DNA from: an uncultured Synergistales bacterium
GTDB taxonomy: Bacteria; Synergistota; Synergistia; Synergistales; Aminobacteriaceae
Length of the DNA stretch: 30,038 nucleotides
Direction: 5' to 3'
Assembly: GCA_905233335.1 (NCBI GenBank)
Contig: CAJOED010000005.1
Location: 3,270-33,307, forward strand
Every line of letters starts with the position of its first letter. Positions within the stretch are counted from its first letter, which is position 1. Positions 7,432-15,268 of this stretch are shown piece after piece. A program made the position numbers and the translations under genes. The notes under the pieces are model-generated. The model was not told the DNA's origin, ran no database searches, and saw nothing but the letters and a program-made list of their open reading frames with translations.

Positions 7432-8262
7432 GTGAGCACAAAGAAATATTATCTCAACGGTAAATTCATCGGTGATGGGAGCCTCGCTGTTATCGCGGGG
7501 CCCTGTTCTCTTGAAAGCCAGGAGCTTGGCCTGCGTGTTGCAAAGTACATGAAAAAACTTTGTGAAGAACGTAACCTGCTCTACATCTTCAAGGCATCAT
7601 TCGACAAGGCAAACCGTACTTCTGTCCATGCATGGAGGGGGCCGGGACTCGAAAAGGGACTCGAACAGCTTGCAGAGATTAAGAGCTTGGCCGGAGTTCC
7701 TGTCGTTACGGATATTCACGAGCCGTTTCAGGCTGCTCCTGCCGGGGAGGTCGTCGACATTCTGCAAATTCCCGCGTTCTTGTGCCGTCAGACGGATCTG
7801 CTCGTAGCTGCTGCGAAAACGGGAAAAATCATCAACATCAAGAAGGCACAGTTTCTCGCTCCCGAAGACATGATTTACGCGGCGGCCAAGTGCAGGGAAG
7901 CAGGAAACGACAACGTTATGCTGTGCGAGCGCGGCACGTCTATGGGCTATCACCGTCTTGTTGTCGACATGACCGGGCTAATCACTATGCGGGAGTTCGG
8001 CTACCCCGTTGTGTTCGACGCAACTCACAGCGTACAGAAGCCGGGCGGACTCGGAGGCATGAGCGGCGGAGATTACCGTCTTGCGTTTCCTCTTGCGCGT
8101 GCTGCGGCAGGTGTCGGAATTGATGCAGTATTCGCTGAAACTCACCCGAACCCGAAAGAAGCACTTAGTGATGGGCCGAACATGATACCGCTTGACCAGA
8201 TGGGAAAATTTTTAGATGATATTCTTGCTGTCCATAATGTAACACGTAATATTATTCAGTAA
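7432..8262 (+). CDS. kdsA: 3-deoxy-D-manno-octulosonate 8-phosphate synthase
   Basis: Condenses PEP with arabinose-5-phosphate to Kdo-8-phosphate, the first committed step of Kdo synthesis for the LPS inner core. The 276-aa TIM barrel shows AGPCSLES near the N-terminus, FKASFDKANRTS, VVTDIHEPFQ, QIPAFLCRQTDLL, FDATHSVQKPG and FAETHPNP. Cys25 in AGPC is the metal-ligand cysteine of the metal-dependent KdsA class (Aquifex type); the E. coli metal-independent enzyme has Asn there. The start is GTG at 7432, 3 nt past the fba stop, so translation is probably coupled. Confidence 0.96.
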   Translation: MSTKKYYLNGKFIGDGSLAVIAGPCSLESQELGLRVAKYMKKLCEERNLLYIFKASFDKANRTSVHAWRGPGLEKGLEQLAEIKSLAGVPVVTDIHEPFQAAPAGEVVDILQIPAFLCRQTDLLVAAAKTGKIINIKKAQFLAPEDMIYAAAKCREAGNDNVMLCERGTSMGYHRLVVDMTGLITMREFGYPVVFDATHSVQKPGGLGGMSGGDYRLAFPLARAAAGVGIDAVFAETHPNPKEALSDGPNMIPLDQMGKFLDDILAVHNVTRNIIQ

Positions 8263-8264
8263 TC

Positions 8265-8274
8265 TTTTTTTTTT
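8265..8274 (+). other. T10 homopolymer between kdsA and the aspartokinase-like gene
   Basis: Ten consecutive Ts follow the kdsA stop by two bases. The preceding sequence can form only a feeble hairpin (ATTA/TAAT around TTCAG). It could be a weak attenuator or an RNA polymerase slippage site, or nothing. Confidence 0.5.
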
Positions 8275-8289
8275 GAGATACGAAAGCCG

Positions 8290-9630
8290 GTGATAAATGT
8301 GTGTAACCTGATTGTTTCGCGATTCGGAGGAATTGCCGCCGCCACTGCTGACGAGGTGAAGAAGACCGCCGAAATTATACGCTCAAACCATGCCCGACGC
8401 TTTGTCGTGATTTCTGCTCCCGGAGCAACGTCCGACAGTATAGGTATGACCGACATGCTTTATATATGTCATGCAAGAAGCAGTAGCCGTGAAAGCTATG
8501 ATGATATTCTGTGGAAGATTGAGCAGTGCTACAAGAACATAGTGGACGGACTCGGAATAAAATTCGACATCGATACGGAAATCAACGCCCTCAAAAAAAG
8601 CCTCGAACTTGGCATGAACCTCGACTATATCGGGAGCCGGGGAGAATATATCATGGCCAAGATATTTGCGGAGTTTCTTGGGTGGGAGTTCGTCGACGCG
8701 TCAAAGATAATATTCTTCGGCAGGGACGGAAAACCTGACAAAGAAAAAACATTCCGTGAAGCAGGTGAAAAGCTCAAGCATTACGAGCGTGCAGTCATAC
8801 CGAGTTTCTACGGGACGAATTATGACGGGAAAATCAAGACATTCCCGCGCGGAGATTGCGACACAGCCGGAGCACTAATCGCGTGTGCAGTTCATGCTGA
8901 CATGTTCGAGAAGTGGAGCGAGTCCGCAAAAATTTTCAGCGCAGACCCTGCAGTAATCCACGACTCCGAAGTAATCAGGAACATAACATACATGGAAGCC
9001 CTCGAAATGAATTACATCGGCATAAAAATAGTAACTGATGACGTTATCTTCATGCTTAATGAGGCTGCTATCCCGATGGCATTGTACAGCACTCACGCCC
9101 CGAAAGATGATGCAATGCTGATAACCCCGAAACTTTCCGAAAAAATATCGCGCAACGTTACAGCATGTATAGCGGGACACAACAACTTCACGATAATTCA
9201 CATTCACAAGTACGGGCTGAATAACGCTTACGATTTCGGCGAAAAATTGTTCGGGTTGTTCGCAAAGAGACGCATAGCCTGCCGCTATTACCTTTCCGGC
9301 ATTCACAAAATGTCCGTCGTTCTGAAAGCTCCGGGCTTTGACTTGAGACGTGATGAGATTATTGACGAGATAAAGAAAGTCATTGAGCCGTACGCAATAA
9401 TAGTGGAGAAAGGGCTTTCACTTGTTGCGGCTGTCGGTGAAGGCATCGGGCAGGCTCCGGGAACATTCCGGCGGATATTCGAGGCGTTATCGCATGAGAA
9501 CATCGAGATCAAAATGCTAGAACACGGCGCGGATAATCTGAATATAATTGTCGGCGTTTCTGACAAGGATTACGACAAAGCAATAAAGGCACTGTACAGG
9601 GCGTTAGTTCTGCACGAGGAAGGAGAATAA
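8290..9630 (+). CDS. Aspartokinase-family protein with degenerate active site, two C-terminal ACT-like domains
   Basis: By architecture this is a monofunctional aspartokinase of the type common in Clostridia. An amino-acid kinase domain (about 1-285) contains VVISAPGA, SRGEYIMAKIFAEFLG, FVDASKIIFF and ERAVIPSFYG, and two ACT-like segments follow (about 290-360 and 370-440). However, the core signatures differ from the family. The usual KFGGSS is RFGGIA (Arg11 for Lys), the RGGSD loop is RGDCD (187-191), the W-T-D-V nucleotide segment is WSES (209-212), DPR is DPA, and GASVLHEEA is GIKIVTDDV (244-252). Whether it still phosphorylates aspartate is doubtful. The start is GTG at 8290 with a weak ribosome site, 27 nt after kdsA and in the same frame; kdsD abuts its stop. 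Operon position suggests a role tied to Kdo/LPS or regulation, which is inference. Confidence 0.8.
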   Translation: MINVCNLIVSRFGGIAAATADEVKKTAEIIRSNHARRFVVISAPGATSDSIGMTDMLYICHARSSSRESYDDILWKIEQCYKNIVDGLGIKFDIDTEINALKKSLELGMNLDYIGSRGEYIMAKIFAEFLGWEFVDASKIIFFGRDGKPDKEKTFREAGEKLKHYERAVIPSFYGTNYDGKIKTFPRGDCDTAGALIACAVHADMFEKWSESAKIFSADPAVIHDSEVIRNITYMEALEMNYIGIKIVTDDVIFMLNEAAIPMALYSTHAPKDDAMLITPKLSEKISRNVTACIAGHNNFTIIHIHKYGLNNAYDFGEKLFGLFAKRRIACRYYLSGIHKMSVVLKAPGFDLRRDEIIDEIKKVIEPYAIIVEKGLSLVAAVGEGIGQAPGTFRRIFEALSHENIEIKMLEHGADNLNIIVGVSDKDYDKAIKALYRALVLHEEGE

Positions 9631-10620
9631 GTGTTGCCTCACACTGACGAGGAATTATTGAGTTCAGCAAAACAATTAATGCTCACGGAAGCAAACGAGA
9701 TATTACGTTCAGCAGAAATTCAGGGAATGGAGATAGTGAATGCCGCTCGTGAGATTTATGCGTGTACGGGACGTGTTGTAGTCGTGGGCTTGGGCAAGTC
9801 CGGCCACGTCGGGCGCAAAATTTCCGCAACACTGGCTTCTTTGGGCACACCGTCATTCTTTCTTCATGCGGCAGAAGCTATGCACGGTGATTTAGGGATG
9901 ATTCGTCCTGAAGATGTCGGGTTATTCATATCGAACAGCGGAGCATCGTCGGAAATCGTCGAACTCCTCCCGAACTTTTCACGTTTGGGCGCAAAGATGA
10001 TAGCGATAACCGGCTCTCTCACTTCACCGCTTGCAGAACATGCCGACATAGTGATAAATGCCCACGTAGAGTCAGAAGGAGATCCCCTGCAGCTTGCACC
10101 CATGAGCAGCACGACGCTAGAACTCGTAATCGGTGATGCACTTGCGGCGGTAGTTACGATATTGCGCGGGCTGAAGCGTGAAGATTTCGCGATGTTCCAC
10201 CCGGGCGGGGCACTTGGCCGGAAGTTGTTGACCCGTGTACGCGACATCATGGGAACAGGCGAGAGATTACCAGTAGTGCATGAGGGAGTAACGGTGAAGG
10301 ACGCACTTTTCGTGATTACGGGAAAGGGTTACGGTACTACGTGCATTGTCGACGACTGCGGGAAACTCACCGGGATATTCACGGACGGGGACTTGCGGCG
10401 GTTGATGGAGAAGTCCGGGAATGACGCATTCAGCACAAAGATAGAGGACGCAATGACGAAAAAGCCGAAAACTATCAGCCCTGACTCACTTGCGGCAGAA
10501 GCAGTGAGGATTATGGAGCGTAACGAAATCAGCGTACTGATAGCCATAGACAACAGGAAAGACAAAAAGCCGGTTGGTATAATACACATTCACGAGTTAT
10601 TGAGAGCAGGAATAGCATGA
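9631..10620 (+). CDS. kdsD: Arabinose-5-phosphate isomerase (KdsD/KpsF/GutQ family)
   Basis: Converts ribulose-5-phosphate to arabinose-5-phosphate, the substrate of KdsA. A SIS domain (about 40-180) has VVVGLGKSGHVGRKISATL with Lys56, the serine-rich SNSGASSEI and MSSTTLELVIGDALA. HPGGALGR (His190 onward) precedes two CBS domains (about 205-262 and 270-328). The 329-aa length matches KdsD. The start is GTG at 9631, immediately after the previous stop TAA, with AGGAG just upstream; TTG at 9634 is a less likely alternative. It overlaps kdsB by 4 bp (ATGA). The kdsA and kdsB neighbours make the Kdo isomerase role much more likely than the gut-operon paralogue GutQ. Confidence 0.95.
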   Translation: MLPHTDEELLSSAKQLMLTEANEILRSAEIQGMEIVNAAREIYACTGRVVVVGLGKSGHVGRKISATLASLGTPSFFLHAAEAMHGDLGMIRPEDVGLFISNSGASSEIVELLPNFSRLGAKMIAITGSLTSPLAEHADIVINAHVESEGDPLQLAPMSSTTLELVIGDALAAVVTILRGLKREDFAMFHPGGALGRKLLTRVRDIMGTGERLPVVHEGVTVKDALFVITGKGYGTTCIVDDCGKLTGIFTDGDLRRLMEKSGNDAFSTKIEDAMTKKPKTISPDSLAAEAVRIMERNEISVLIAIDNRKDKKPVGIIHIHELLRAGIA

Positions 10621-11339
10621 AGATAATAGGAATAATACCAGCAAGATACTCATCCACGAGATTTCCCGGGAAGCCGTTAGCGGATATTTGCGGGAAGCCG
10701 ATGATACAGAGAGTTTATGAGCGCGCAAAATTATCGGGCGGGTTGTGTGAAGTTATCGTTGCGACTGATGACGACAGAATTTTTGAGTGTGTTATGGGTT
10801 TCGGGGGAAAAGCCATAATGACGGACTCATCACTTCCGAACGGCACAGCACGATGTGAACAGGCGGTGAAGAATTTTCCCGATGTCGACGCGGTAATCAA
10901 CATTCAGGGGGACGAGCCGCTTCTTGACCCGGTAATGATTGATGAGGCTGCTGAATTACTGCGTGATAATGAGTGCGTTACGCTGTGCAGTGAACTCAAT
11001 GATGATTTCGGCAATCCCAACACGGTGAAGGTAGTACTTGACCAGGACGGGAACGCATTATACTTTTCGCGCTCGCTGATACCGTACAAGCGCAACGAGT
11101 CAGACCTGCCGATATACCAGCATATAGGGATTTACGGTTACAGCGTGAAGTTCCTGCATGAGTACGTAGCACTGCCATCAACGCCGCTTAGTGAAGCCGA
11201 GAGCCTCGAACAGTTGAAGATACTCGAACACGGGCGGAAAATCCGGGTGAAGATAACATCAAGCAAACGTCCAAGCGTTGGAGTGGACACCCAAGAAGAT
11301 ATAGAGAAAGTGAGGGCGTTAATCAATGCCGAAATTTGA
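10617..11339 (+). CDS. kdsB: CMP-Kdo synthetase (3-deoxy-manno-octulosonate cytidylyltransferase)
   Basis: Activates Kdo with CTP to CMP-Kdo for transfer to lipid A. The 240-aa nucleotidyltransferase fold begins PARYSSTRFPGKPL (8-21). It then has VIVATDDDRI, INIQGDEPLLDP (metal/CTP site), YFSRSLIPYKR, QHIGIYGYS and SEAESLEQLKILEHG. The usual SGT[DE]R substrate segment here reads NGTAR, losing the acidic residue. Its ATG overlaps the kdsD stop (ATGA), and its end overlaps the next gene by 14 bp. Identification rests on motifs plus the kds context. Confidence 0.95.
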   Translation: MKIIGIIPARYSSTRFPGKPLADICGKPMIQRVYERAKLSGGLCEVIVATDDDRIFECVMGFGGKAIMTDSSLPNGTARCEQAVKNFPDVDAVINIQGDEPLLDPVMIDEAAELLRDNECVTLCSELNDDFGNPNTVKVVLDQDGNALYFSRSLIPYKRNESDLPIYQHIGIYGYSVKFLHEYVALPSTPLSEAESLEQLKILEHGRKIRVKITSSKRPSVGVDTQEDIEKVRALINAEI

Positions 11340-12383
11340 ACGTGTCGTGCTGTTGAGCGACAGCATAAGGGGACATTACCACCAGTCTTTAGGTGTTGCG
11401 GAATGGCTTGAACGTCTTGGCGGGGTACATGTAGAGCCGTTCATTAACGTCCCGAAATTTGACGGGTTAGCGAAACTCCGCATGAAGTACACTGCAGGCA
11501 AACTCAAAACAGGAAGTGCGAAATATGCGGCGAAATGGCTGGCTGCTTCGGGGTTTCAGGTATCGTCAGAAAGTTTCGGTCGTGGTACGCTGTTCATTTC
11601 TGCTGGAAGTTCACCTGCTCCGTTCTGTCTTGCTCTGGCAAAGGCAACAGGAAACAAAGCGGCGGTAATCATGACACCTTCTGTGTTGGGCACAAAGCCT
11701 TTTGATTTCGCGATAATCCCCGAACACGACAAGCACGACCCGAACGACAGAAACATAATTACGACGCTAGGGGCACCGAATCACATATACACGCCGGAAC
11801 TCGTGAAGACTGCCGGAATGTTTTTTGCTGATCGTGATTTCGGACAGAAGGTTGTAGCTGTTCTCGTGGGAGGAAGCGATGCGAACTACAAGCCTTCTCC
11901 TGAATGGGCGCGTGATACTCTGGGGCAGCTGAACTATATCGAGTCCTTCTGACTACCTCACGTCGCACGGGCAAAGAAACGGACGATGCTGTCGAGAAAA
12001 TTTTTGCTGGAAGTCCCAAGCTCGGCTACATGCTGTTGATGTCCCGTAATCCACGAGTAAACGCACTCACTGCTATGCTTGGCCGGGCTACACATGTACT
12101 TGTTACGGAAGATTCTGTGTCTATGGTATCTGAGGCAGTAACAGCGGGCTTCAAGGTGGGACTATTGCGCGTGCCGAGAATAACTAATTCGGTGAAGAAG
12201 TTTTTTGGTTACGGTGCACAGCGTTTTGATGACTTGTTCGCGAAAATGGCATCTCGTGGACTGATTACGGACTTAGGAAACAACCCGGACATTGCGAAAT
12301 TCGTACGGCCTGAAACACAGCGGCATAACCAGGACTTCAACGAGGCCAAGCGCGCGGCTGAATGGATACTGAAGCACGAATGA
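11326..12383 (+). pseudogene. ELM1-like (DUF1022/GT-B-fold) protein gene with a one-base frameshift
   Basis: Two frames together make one family member of about 352 codons. The first part (11326-11952, 208 codons) begins VVLLSDSIRGHYHQSLGVAEWL and ends in TGA at 11950. The second lies in the -1 frame; translated upstream of its first ATG it reads LLTTSRRTG from about 11946 and continues to 12383. It contains VTEDSVSMVSEA, the hallmark of bacterial homologues of the plant mitochondrial fission factor ELM1, and QRFDDLFAKM. A single missing base near 11943-11950 explains the break. No slippery heptamer or poly-N run is seen, so programmed frameshifting is unlikely; it is either a pseudogene or a sequence error. 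The family has a GT-B-like fold and often sits near LPS genes, as here. The start overlaps kdsB. Confidence 0.85.
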
Positions 12384-13384
12384 GGATACTGTATATTATT
12401 CCCGGTTTTGACGAGGGCGGAGCAGAAGTTCATGTGCTGAATCTTATACGGGAGCTTCACGGGCGGCACGAAATTACTCTTGCGACATGCGGCGGAAAAC
12501 TTGAGGCGGAACTTCCTGATGACGTAAAAATCATTCACCTTCCTGTAGAACGCAAAAATATTTTCACGGGCTTGTACTGTGCCGGTAAACTCAAGAAGTA
12601 CGACGAGAAAGCACGATGGGAGATAATTCATGCACATTCACGGGTGCCCGCATGGATAGCGTGGATGTTGTCGCGTGAGGTCAGTGCAAAGTGGCTCATG
12701 ACTGCTCATTCTCTGTACTCGCTGAATGCCGGACTAATCCCGCTGAAACATGCTGACGGAGTTATCTGTGTGTCGGAAGCCGTGAGAAGGCACCTGCAAA
12801 ATCATCTTCCCCGAAACGTTATCACAATCCCGAACGGAATAATCCCGCCTGATTTCCTGCACAAGGACTTTTCGCATGAGGGTATGAATAAATTTTTGTT
12901 CGTCGGGAGATTGACGCGCTTGAAGGGGCTTGATGTTGTCCTGCGGGCAATGAGTGAGCTGAAAGAGTATGCATTCACTCTTGATGTTGTCGGGGACGGT
13001 GCACAGAGAACAGAGCTTGAAGCACTCACGCGTGAACTTGGCCTGAATGACAGGGTAAAATTTCTCGGCGCAAAGAACAGGGAACAGGTCGGGCTGATGA
13101 TGGCGGAGAGTTCGTGTCTCGTTTTTCCGTCGTACAGTGAGGGCATGGGCTTGGTGGTGCTTGAGGCACTTGCAGCAGGGCTTCCGGTTATAGCGTCGGA
13201 TCTCGAAGCGTTGCGGGAGTTTGCGTCGGGTGAGCTTGTTCCGTCGGGTGATGTCGGAGCGTGGCGGGAGGCAGTGAGGGAGTTCATAGCGGAGAAAAAA
13301 GCCAGTCCCCTGAATGCAGGACACATAACTACGATTCAGGAGATGGCCGAACTTACCGAAAAATTTTATGTCAGTTGTTCTTGA
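12380..13384 (+). CDS. Glycosyltransferase, GT4 family (GT-B fold)
   Basis: Of 334 aa. The N-terminal domain starts MRILYIIPGFDEGGAEVHVL, the glycine-rich acceptor-side loop. The linker PNGIIPPDF is followed by the C-terminal nucleotide-sugar domain with FVGRLTRLKGLDVVLRAM, VVGDGAQRTELE, KFLGAKNREQV and the E-x7-E motif EGMGLVVLE (Glu254 and Glu262). I chose the ATG at 12380, which overlaps the preceding stop as ATGA, over an in-frame ATG at 12362 because the family begins right at MRILYI. It probably transfers a sugar from a nucleotide-sugar onto LPS core or another surface glycan, judged from the kds operon; the sugar is unknown. It is the last gene of the operon and its 3' end overlaps the convergent gene by 14 bp. 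Confidence 0.9.
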   Translation: MRILYIIPGFDEGGAEVHVLNLIRELHGRHEITLATCGGKLEAELPDDVKIIHLPVERKNIFTGLYCAGKLKKYDEKARWEIIHAHSRVPAWIAWMLSREVSAKWLMTAHSLYSLNAGLIPLKHADGVICVSEAVRRHLQNHLPRNVITIPNGIIPPDFLHKDFSHEGMNKFLFVGRLTRLKGLDVVLRAMSELKEYAFTLDVVGDGAQRTELEALTRELGLNDRVKFLGAKNREQVGLMMAESSCLVFPSYSEGMGLVVLEALAAGLPVIASDLEALREFASGELVPSGDVGAWREAVREFIAEKKASPLNAGHITTIQEMAELTEKFYVSCS

Positions 13385-15251
13385 ATAACAATCCCATGAG
13401 CCTTATTACTTCATTCCCGCGCTCCCTCGTCGTTTTCCGTAATTCCTGCTCAGAGAGTTCTTCGTCCTCACGAAGTTTCAGCACCTCACACAGAATCGAG
13501 TTCACTTCCGGATTATTCCCGAACTCCGGCATGAAGCTCACAGCATCAAGCGCAAGATTCCGCAGGCTCTTTCTCTCACCGTCCGACAGCCACGAACACA
13601 AAAACTCCCCGTAGTAGTCCGGCCCGTACTGTGTCGGCAAATTCAGCGGCTTCTGTGCCTCAAGCCGTATATTGTCCTCGTCCGTCAGCATGAAGTAGTC
13701 GTTCATTCTCTGCCGCAAAGGCTCAAACACTCTGTCCTCGTCCGCCGCTATTGACGCACATATGAACTCAAGCACAAACGACGCAACCCGATAACTCTGC
13801 GATAACGCCGTGCCCGGAGCAAGCTCAAGCAGTAATATTCTGTCCTGCCAGTTGTACTCACGACCCGAAATTCCCAAGTCCGGCAAAATCTGCCACCCCT
13901 CAACCTGTGCGGTATCCACTATGGCTTTGCGTTCCTTCCCGGAAAGTTTTACGCCCGGCGATGTGTCGAACTTCATGAGCTTCCCGATATTGCCGAGTTC
14001 AGCTATTAACGGAAGTTCGCTCCCTTCAGGACGCAATGTCGCAATGAAGCCCTCGAAATCAGGACGTTCCGCAATGTTCGCGAGGTCGGGCGCAGGCTCT
14101 TCCGGCTTGTTGGCAACGAGAAACACCTCCCACGAATCAAGAAGAGGCTTGAACTGCTGTATGTTCTCGAAAAAGTCGGGAATCTCTACGGTGTCCTTGT
14201 CGTTCTTACCAAGCGTTATTGACGGGTTAGAAGGCTTGTACGAAATCTTCAGCATGTTCTGCGGCTTCATCAGTATCAACCCGCCCTTGCACAAGTCCTT
14301 GTATATCGGCGTGAATTTCTGCAGTGCCTCGTCCGAATGCAAAACTTGCGGCTCATCCTTGCGGTGTAATTTTTCTGCCGTCCTCATCACCGTAAACGCT
14401 ACAGCAGAAGGCAATGGGAGCATTGAATTAGCGTACGAGTTCAGCAGAATATCAAGCAGACCTTCCGGGACTTTCTGAAGACGTTTGCAGAACGCTAATA
14501 AATCCTCATCAGGAAGCCAGACTTTTATCGCAAGCCACGTAATGAAGTTTATCAGGTTGTCGCTCAACACGTCCCACCGCAATAACGGGAGAAGCCGGAA
14601 CGCCTCATTGATGCACATATTCAGGTCGAGCTTGTCTATTATGGTACGCCGTTCGATTCCGTAGAGCCATATCGTCGGGTAGCACATATGCAGCGGGGGC
14701 TGTATCCTTGCGCCGGAAAGCCACGTGAGATATATCCCGCGCTGAACGTTCGACATTCCCGCATAACTCTCTGCACCTTCTGCCGGCAAAGTGTCGCCTT
14801 GTTTCGGGAACTCAACGGGCAAAGTCAGGTCTATGCATGATGGTTCAGGTGTAGCAGGTTCGCCGTTCGACCAGTAAGCCGCCGGGCCGGGTATCACGAT
14901 ATTTTCGAGCGTGATGTTTCCTGTTTTCCCGCACCACCGTAACAAGTTCGCCTGGGCTTGTGCTTTCTTTTTGGGTTCGGTGGACAGGCCATAGGGGGAT
15001 TCTTCACCCGCCGGAGCATGAGCGGAGTACGTTGCGCCAGAAGCCATTTCGGGATTAGTTACGGGTTTCGCGGAGAGTATGAAGCCGCCGTCGTCATCTT
15101 CAGCGTCATCATCGGGCAGATCCAGCGTGCGTGGGTCTACATTTTCGGGCTGGGCTTCCTGTTCCTGTTCGGGTGTTGTGTGCCTTGACTGCTGGCGGAA
15201 GAACGCACCGACCGCAACGACGACGAACAGACCTATAACGAGATACAGCAA
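13371..15251 (-). CDS. Membrane-anchored TerB-N/TerB-type protein of unknown function
   Basis: A 626-aa protein with one N-terminal hydrophobic segment (residues 2-18, LYLVIGLFVVVAVGAFF). A low-complexity acidic linker (about 28-57) follows, then a region from about 120 to 330 resembling the TerB N-terminal domain: PGPAAYWSNGE, then MSNVQRGIYLTWLSGARI and an aromatic YPTIWLYGIE stretch. A later helical part (about 440-560, FICASIAADEDRVFEPLRQRM) resembles the TerB metal-binding domain with acidic residues. Such proteins occur in tellurite/stress and phage-defence contexts, but no ter genes are near. The start is TTG at 15251; no in-frame ATG or GTG exists closer to the upstream stop, and the ribosome site is weak. 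The gap to the upstream gene is only 17 nt. The domain assignment is from memory of the family pattern. Confidence 0.65.
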   Translation of the reverse strand: MLYLVIGLFVVVAVGAFFRQQSRHTTPEQEQEAQPENVDPRTLDLPDDDAEDDDGGFILSAKPVTNPEMASGATYSAHAPAGEESPYGLSTEPKKKAQAQANLLRWCGKTGNITLENIVIPGPAAYWSNGEPATPEPSCIDLTLPVEFPKQGDTLPAEGAESYAGMSNVQRGIYLTWLSGARIQPPLHMCYPTIWLYGIERRTIIDKLDLNMCINEAFRLLPLLRWDVLSDNLINFITWLAIKVWLPDEDLLAFCKRLQKVPEGLLDILLNSYANSMLPLPSAVAFTVMRTAEKLHRKDEPQVLHSDEALQKFTPIYKDLCKGGLILMKPQNMLKISYKPSNPSITLGKNDKDTVEIPDFFENIQQFKPLLDSWEVFLVANKPEEPAPDLANIAERPDFEGFIATLRPEGSELPLIAELGNIGKLMKFDTSPGVKLSGKERKAIVDTAQVEGWQILPDLGISGREYNWQDRILLLELAPGTALSQSYRVASFVLEFICASIAADEDRVFEPLRQRMNDYFMLTDEDNIRLEAQKPLNLPTQYGPDYYGEFLCSWLSDGERKSLRNLALDAVSFMPEFGNNPEVNSILCEVLKLREDEELSEQELRKTTRERGNEVIRLMGLLFKNN

Positions 15252-15268
15252 AAAAATTCACCGTCTTT

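Noticed and set aside
7432..9630. kdsA and the aspartokinase-like gene being one read-through fusion (same frame)
   Set aside because: A clear TAA at 8260-8262 and a full-length KdsA end there, and the intervening codons encode only a short non-family linker.
11940..11960. Programmed -1 frameshift in the ELM1-like gene
   Set aside because: The site lacks an X-XXY-YYZ slippery heptamer, a following pseudoknot or an upstream Shine-Dalgarno-like stimulator, so mutation or sequencing error is simpler.
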